In this document: piece after piece, positions 59,734 through 64,000 of the stretch
How the letters are laid out: every line of letters begins with the position of its first letter
How positions within the stretch are numbered: the stretch's first letter is position 1
Origin: Rhabditoides inermis
Lineage: Eukaryota > Nematoda > Chromadorea > Rhabditida > Rhabditidae
Assembly (NCBI GenBank): GCA_963966185.1
Contig: CAWZYM010000221.1
Span: 159,683 to 223,682 of the forward strand
Direction: 5' to 3'
DNA length: 64,000 nt
The notes under the pieces: model-generated
What the model was told of the DNA's origin: nothing
What the model saw: the letters and a program-made list of their open reading frames with translations, nothing else
Databases searched by the model: none
Position numbers and translations under genes: made by a program

Positions 59734-60737
59734 ATGCGGCTGCTGCTGGCTACTGTAGCCGTCCTCCACGCAGTACTCTCGGATACTGTATGCGAGGACA
59801 AGTCCCCATACTGTAATCTCAACGACTGCGCGGTGCGACCGGGATACGCGCTGGAGTACTGTCAAAAGACGTGTGGAGAGTGTAAAGGTATAATGACTGC
59901 ATTACTATGCTCTGAAAATTGTGTTTCAGGCTTTTGCCAGAACTCTGTGTTTGTGTCCTGCAAAGCTGAGCGCAAGGTAATGTTTGCTTTCCCAGTTTGT
60001 TTGTTTGTTTATCGCAGTGTTGACTTGGTCTCTTGCAATATCATGTGGACATATTGATAAATGAGATGCGTGAAACGTATAACGTATTTCAGAGCGAATG
60101 CGATGCTATGTTGAAGGACTATTGTCCAGAGTTGTGCGGCCTGTGCCGACCACCCAAGAAGAGCAAGAAGGCGAAGAAGGGTGGGCATCCATCTCTCCAT
60201 CTCTCTCTCTCTTTCTCTTTCTCTTTCTCTCTCTCTCTTTCTCTCTCTCTCTCTTTCTCGCTCTATTTCCCCTCTTTCTCCTTTTCCCTCTCTTTTGTTG
60301 GCTCATGATTTTTTATCTCCTACTTATGAGAGCGATAACTAACAATCAGGGTCCTCATTGGATGAATACATAACTTGAAACGTATCTCAGCGACCGCGAC
60401 GACTCCTCTACCCACTCCCCCTCCCGCGCCCCTCGTCACCCCACCTTCGTCCACTACCCCATCTACCACCACCCAATCGACAACGACAACTCAGGTAAAC
60501 CAACTAGAACATAGTGCAAACTGCCTACGTTTCACTGTGAGCAAGTTTCTAATCAAGTTCAAGTTTCTAATATGAAAGTCAATTTTTTTTTCTTACGAGC
60601 TTCAAAAATCGTTTTTCTAGACCACGACTCTTGCGCCGACGACTGTAAGACTCACTACGCGAGCTGTCGCCGTGCCTGTGACTTCGGAAGAAGCGGCGGT
60701 GATGAAGGTGCGCCATACTCTCTCACTCTCCCTCTCT

Positions 60738-60775
<38 letters not shown>

Positions 60776-62566
60776 TCAATTTATTGAAGGACCTTCAGCA
60801 ACAGCTCCTCTCGAACTCTGTAGTGGACGATACTCCCTCTGCCAGCGAGTACCTCATCCGGAGACATCCCATCAGGTAGATCACTCTTGATCGACCTGAT
60901 CACTCTTGATCTACCATCACACCACTCCATTCAGTAGCTCAACGGCGCGCCGGCACGCGACGACCGAGGGACCGAGTATTCAGCTGGCTACCAAGGTGGT
61001 TTCACTCCTCTCTATCCTCTTGTTCTATCATTCGAATCAAATCAAAGCAAACATGATCATGACACGAGTGTGGGTATTCAGATCCCGTTCATTCCGTCCA
61101 TCGAGGATATGCGTCCGTCCGTGTCGCGAGTGGGAAGGGCTCCTTCCCGCAGGGAGAAGGAGGCCAAGGAGGACAAGGGATACGTACTGCCGCCGAGGTT
61201 CAAGTGCGTATTGAGCAAATGAGCAAATGCTCTTTCGAAAAAAAGTTTAGTGATTGTGAAAATTTCAGCGAGGCAGAGGACGGCAATGAAAAGGAGGCGG
61301 AAGAGGACGATGATACGGTGATGGTGCGACACTCCCCACCTCTCTCTCTCTATCTCTCTTCCTCTCTCTCTCTCTCTCCTCTCTTTCTCCTCTCTCTCCC
61401 TCTCTCCCTCTCTCTCCCTCTCTCCCTCCCTTCCTCTCTCTCTCTCTCTCCCCCCTCTCTCTCTCATCCACCCCTCCTAGATCGACCAGCAGACAGGGCA
61501 GCCTCTTCCGGAACAGCACGAGGACCTCGTCACCGCCGAAAAACCCAACTTCCTTGTTCCCAAGGGTACGTTTCAGACTGCATATGTGTCCATGTGCGGA
61601 ACAGAGGAGGCAACTTGAAACTGCTGGTTTGACAGATTGATACGCACTTATTTGTAATTTGTTGCATTGATTTTTTCTTTTTTTTTTATCATATTTTTGT
61701 GTGTGGCAAAGTGTGAACTGTACCAAATTAATTAATTAATTAAACTACATTATCTCAATTAGTTTTCTGAATAAGTCAAAATGCTATGAATACCAACCAA
61801 TCATGAGAACATAATCTATTATTTCAATGATAATACTTGTTCAGTGAACTTTCAAGGCGTGGTCAGTCTCTTCGGAAATCGTTTCCGAAATAGTTTGAAG
61901 TGGTTGGGGGCATTTCGGAGGTAGTTTAAAGAGACTGACCGCTAATTCAACCATTGCGTTTTTATACGTTTCAGAGTTACTATGTGTCCGGCGGCAATCT
62001 CAAATCTCAACCAGTTTTCTTTTTTTCACGTATGAAACGAAATTCTCTGAATACAATACCGACCGATCATGACAACAGAATATATTATCCCTATACTCGA
62101 AACTTGTTCCAGTGAACTCGCGCGCGTTCTACCCGGAGCCAGAGCCGCGAGAAGTGAAGAAAGCGGTGCGGAATGCGGTCATGGCCAAGTACAGCCAGGA
62201 TGTGGACAGGACAGAGTGAGGGGAGAGGGGAGAGAGGGAGGGGGAGAGAGGAGGGAGGGAGGGAGGGAGGGAGGGAGAGGAAGGGGGAGACGGGAGGGAG
62301 GGAGGGAGAGGGAGGGGGAGACGGGAGGGAGGGAGGGAGAGAGGGAGAGAGGGAAGAAGAGGGAGAGCTCCTTTTAGAATGGCCTCGCCAGCCACACCTG
62401 CTCTCTCGTTTCCGGGTGCTGTGCTGACACAGGTTTGTTTGAAAAAGGTTTCATCGCAAAATAATCTAATTCAGGCGCAGAAATACTCGCAGTCGTACCC
62501 GCAACAGCAGGGCTACTCGAACCAAGTACAGATGAACTTCCAAACCGACAGTTACACGATGTGGGT

Positions 62567-62612
<46 letters not shown>

Positions 62613-62799
62613 GGCCCCATTCAGGCCGCAGCAGCGTCTCTACGGCAGCCCGCAGTTCCAAGGCAACCAGGGGAATCAGATGCGACGATACTCACCCAGG
62701 ACCTATCAGCAGAGGAACAACTATCCGGGATACAACAACTATAACCAGGTAGGGAGAGAGAGAGAGAGAGAGAGGGAGAGAGAGGGAGAGAGAGATAGA

Positions 62800-62841
<42 letters not shown>

Positions 62842-63910
62842 ACACTTCTTAGCGCTCCCCGCTTCCGCCGCTTCGCGGGGGCTACGCTCGCCCCGCGCAG
62901 AGCCAGGTCCGCTTCTCCCCTCGACAGTACGCATTCAACGCTGTACAGGCAAACAATGAGGGATACGGATATCAGGTCAGATCTCTCTCTCTCTCACTCT
63001 CTCTCTCTCCCTCTCCCTCTCACTCTCTCTCTCTCTTCCAGAATCCCTCCTCCTCCCACCAAACGCCCTTCTTCCCACAGTACCCGGATGGATTGAACAC
63101 GCCAGCAGTCACTGAGAACCCCCTGGTTCTTGCCGACCTAATTACTCTGCTGGGTGAGACAAATAAGTGATTATCGATTGATTTATCGATTGATTGCAGG
63201 CTGCCGCGACCGGGACCCCGCTACGTGTTCGAAGATCACCGATGAGTCATTGCTTCGCGCGACCCGGCTACTACCTCAAGCTGTGCCCGGTCAAGTGCAA
63301 GAACTGCAATGGTGGGCGGGGCTAGAGTGGGCGGGACTTGTGAACACAAATGGATAACTCTAGTATGATTTCGTATCGACTGTGGTTCACAAGAAGTGAC
63401 ATTGTGATTTCAAAATCGTTTTACATTTATATGCATTTCTGAACTTATACAAAAATTCCAGGTCTTCTCTGTTTCGACTCGATAAAAGTCGACTGTGCGG
63501 AGGTAAACTCAGATTAAACCCAAATTTTCATCAACGCAACACCCCGTCCACTTCTGTTCCATCCGTTTCACCTACTGTATTACAGGTGAAACGGCTGGGT
63601 GGGTGCAAGCTGCCATCGGCGAGTGAGTACTGTCCCGCACGTGCAACGTCTGCCCCACGACCACTAGCTTCTCGGGTACGGTCACATCATTAACCTGTCT
63701 ACTTGTTTACCTCTACTGTACGCTAAATCAGCTAGTCAAATAGTCAGAAAGTCAGATAATTTTGTGACATAGATCTACTACACTGTCTGCTTCTTTCTCA
63801 ACAGGGTTACGATGTTACGAAGTCGTTTCAGAGTCGCTGTCTCCGTGTAAGGACGAGTTGGAGACGTGCGAGCATCTGGCGGAAAGCGGGGTGTGCGAGC
63901 ATCCATACAG
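59734..63910 (+). CDS. Long secreted ShKT-domain protein (continues past window)
   Basis: Twenty exons visible: 59734-59887, 59930-59976, 60093-60180, 60391-60494, 60621-60707, 60790-60875, 60935-60995, 61082-61203, 61269-61323, 61481-61565, 62113-62215, 62378-62432, 62475-62560, 62625-62748, 62901-62975, 63042-63153, 63200-63311, 63462-63502, 63586-63675 and 63805-63910. Signal peptide MRLLLATVAVLHAVLS, two ShKT six-Cys domains (about 20-50 and 53-85), a Thr/Pro-rich linker, an acidic region, a Gln/Tyr/Asn-rich region (QKYSQSYPQQQGYSNQ), then more Cys domains (C..RDPATC, CFDSIKVDC, CYEVVSES). ShKT domains are abundant in nematode secreted and cuticle proteins. Two exons near the end each carry a one-base frame break (about 63250 and 63638). 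The last donor at 63910 leads out of the window. Confidence 0.78.
61338..61475. repeat. CT-rich microsatellite
   Basis: Imperfect CT/CCT tract in the intron between exons 61269-61323 and 61481-61565, acting as an over-long polypyrimidine tract. Confidence 0.9.
61861..61940. mobile_element. 80-bp miniature inverted-repeat element
   Basis: Ends GGTCAGTCTCTT and AAGAGACTGACC, with related internal sequence at 42060-42180. In an intron of the ShKT gene. Confidence 0.75.
62216..62368. repeat. GA-rich microsatellite
   Basis: GGGAG/GAGA repeats filling the intron between exons 62113-62215 and 62378-62432; the donor GTGAGG is the start of the repeat. Confidence 0.93.
62567..62610. repeat. CT dinucleotide microsatellite
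   Basis: Pure CT in the 64-nt intron between exons 62475-62560 and 62625-62748. Confidence 0.95.
62755..62840. repeat. GA microsatellite
   Basis: GAGAGGGA/GATAGA tract in the next intron; opposite purine polarity to the preceding intron. Confidence 0.94.
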
Positions 63911-64000
63911 GTGAGTTCTCTCCTTCTCTCCCCTCTCTCTCTCTCTCCCTCTCTCTCCCCTCTCTCCCCCGCTCTCTCTAACCCTCCCCTCTCCCTCTCC

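Noticed and set aside
60621..60707. Cys-rich alternative frame (CADDC..CRRAC)
   Set aside because: The Thr-rich frame continues the preceding Thr/Pro linker in phase and reaches a proper donor; the Cys spacing is probably accidental.

Overview
The window is eukaryotic nuclear DNA, almost certainly from a nematode. The evidence is tRNA genes with internal A and B boxes, no encoded CCA and T-run Pol III terminators; intron-dense protein genes with many 40-60 nt introns and TTTCAG-type acceptors; a sperm-specific MSP-fold (SSP-class) protein; and secreted ShKT-domain proteins.

Region 1 (1-20,131) is one giant tRNA array. A unit of about 932 bp carries five tRNA genes in the order His(GTG)-Gly(TCC)-Gly(TCC)-Lys(TTT)-His(GTG). 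It is repeated about 18 times on the + strand (1-16,740). Across a 0.1 kb junction it continues in inverted orientation on the - strand (16,854-20,131). I count 106 full-length tRNA genes (44 His, 41 Gly, 21 Lys) and one truncated Gly. The array runs off the left edge. Units are nearly identical; variants include single-base lesions, a 7-bp insertion shared between the two arms, and two units shortened by recombination inside tRNA genes.

Region 2 (20.1-28.0 kb) is a 20-exon type-B carboxylesterase on the - strand. It has a complete oxyanion loop and catalytic triad, a 0.56 kb GA microsatellite in its last intron, three short introns that resemble one another, and two single-base frame breaks near the 3' end.

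Region 3 (29.3-39.9 kb, - strand) is a 29-exon, 890-codon RFWD3-like RING/coiled-coil/WD40 ubiquitin ligase whose reading frame closes exactly. One of its introns contains a complete 4-exon SSP-class gene on the opposite strand; others contain foldback and TIR elements.

Region 4 (40.3-56.8 kb) has a 13-exon all-helical protein of unknown function and a 308-aa unknown protein. It also holds a partially duplicated cluster of small secreted-protein genes: an S1/S2 pair (180 aa), a D1/D2 pair, and a basic-helix module gene with an inverted exon copy. A hammerhead-ribozyme motif of the retroelement type and several small inverted-repeat elements lie among them.

Region 5 (56.9-64.0 kb) has a 66-aa coiled-coil protein divergent from D2, a Cys-rich secreted protein of 145 aa, and a long ShKT-domain secreted protein that runs off the right edge.

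One caution applies throughout. Several otherwise convincing exons carry one-base frame breaks, some in or next to short homopolymers, so residual assembly indels are as likely as real gene decay.
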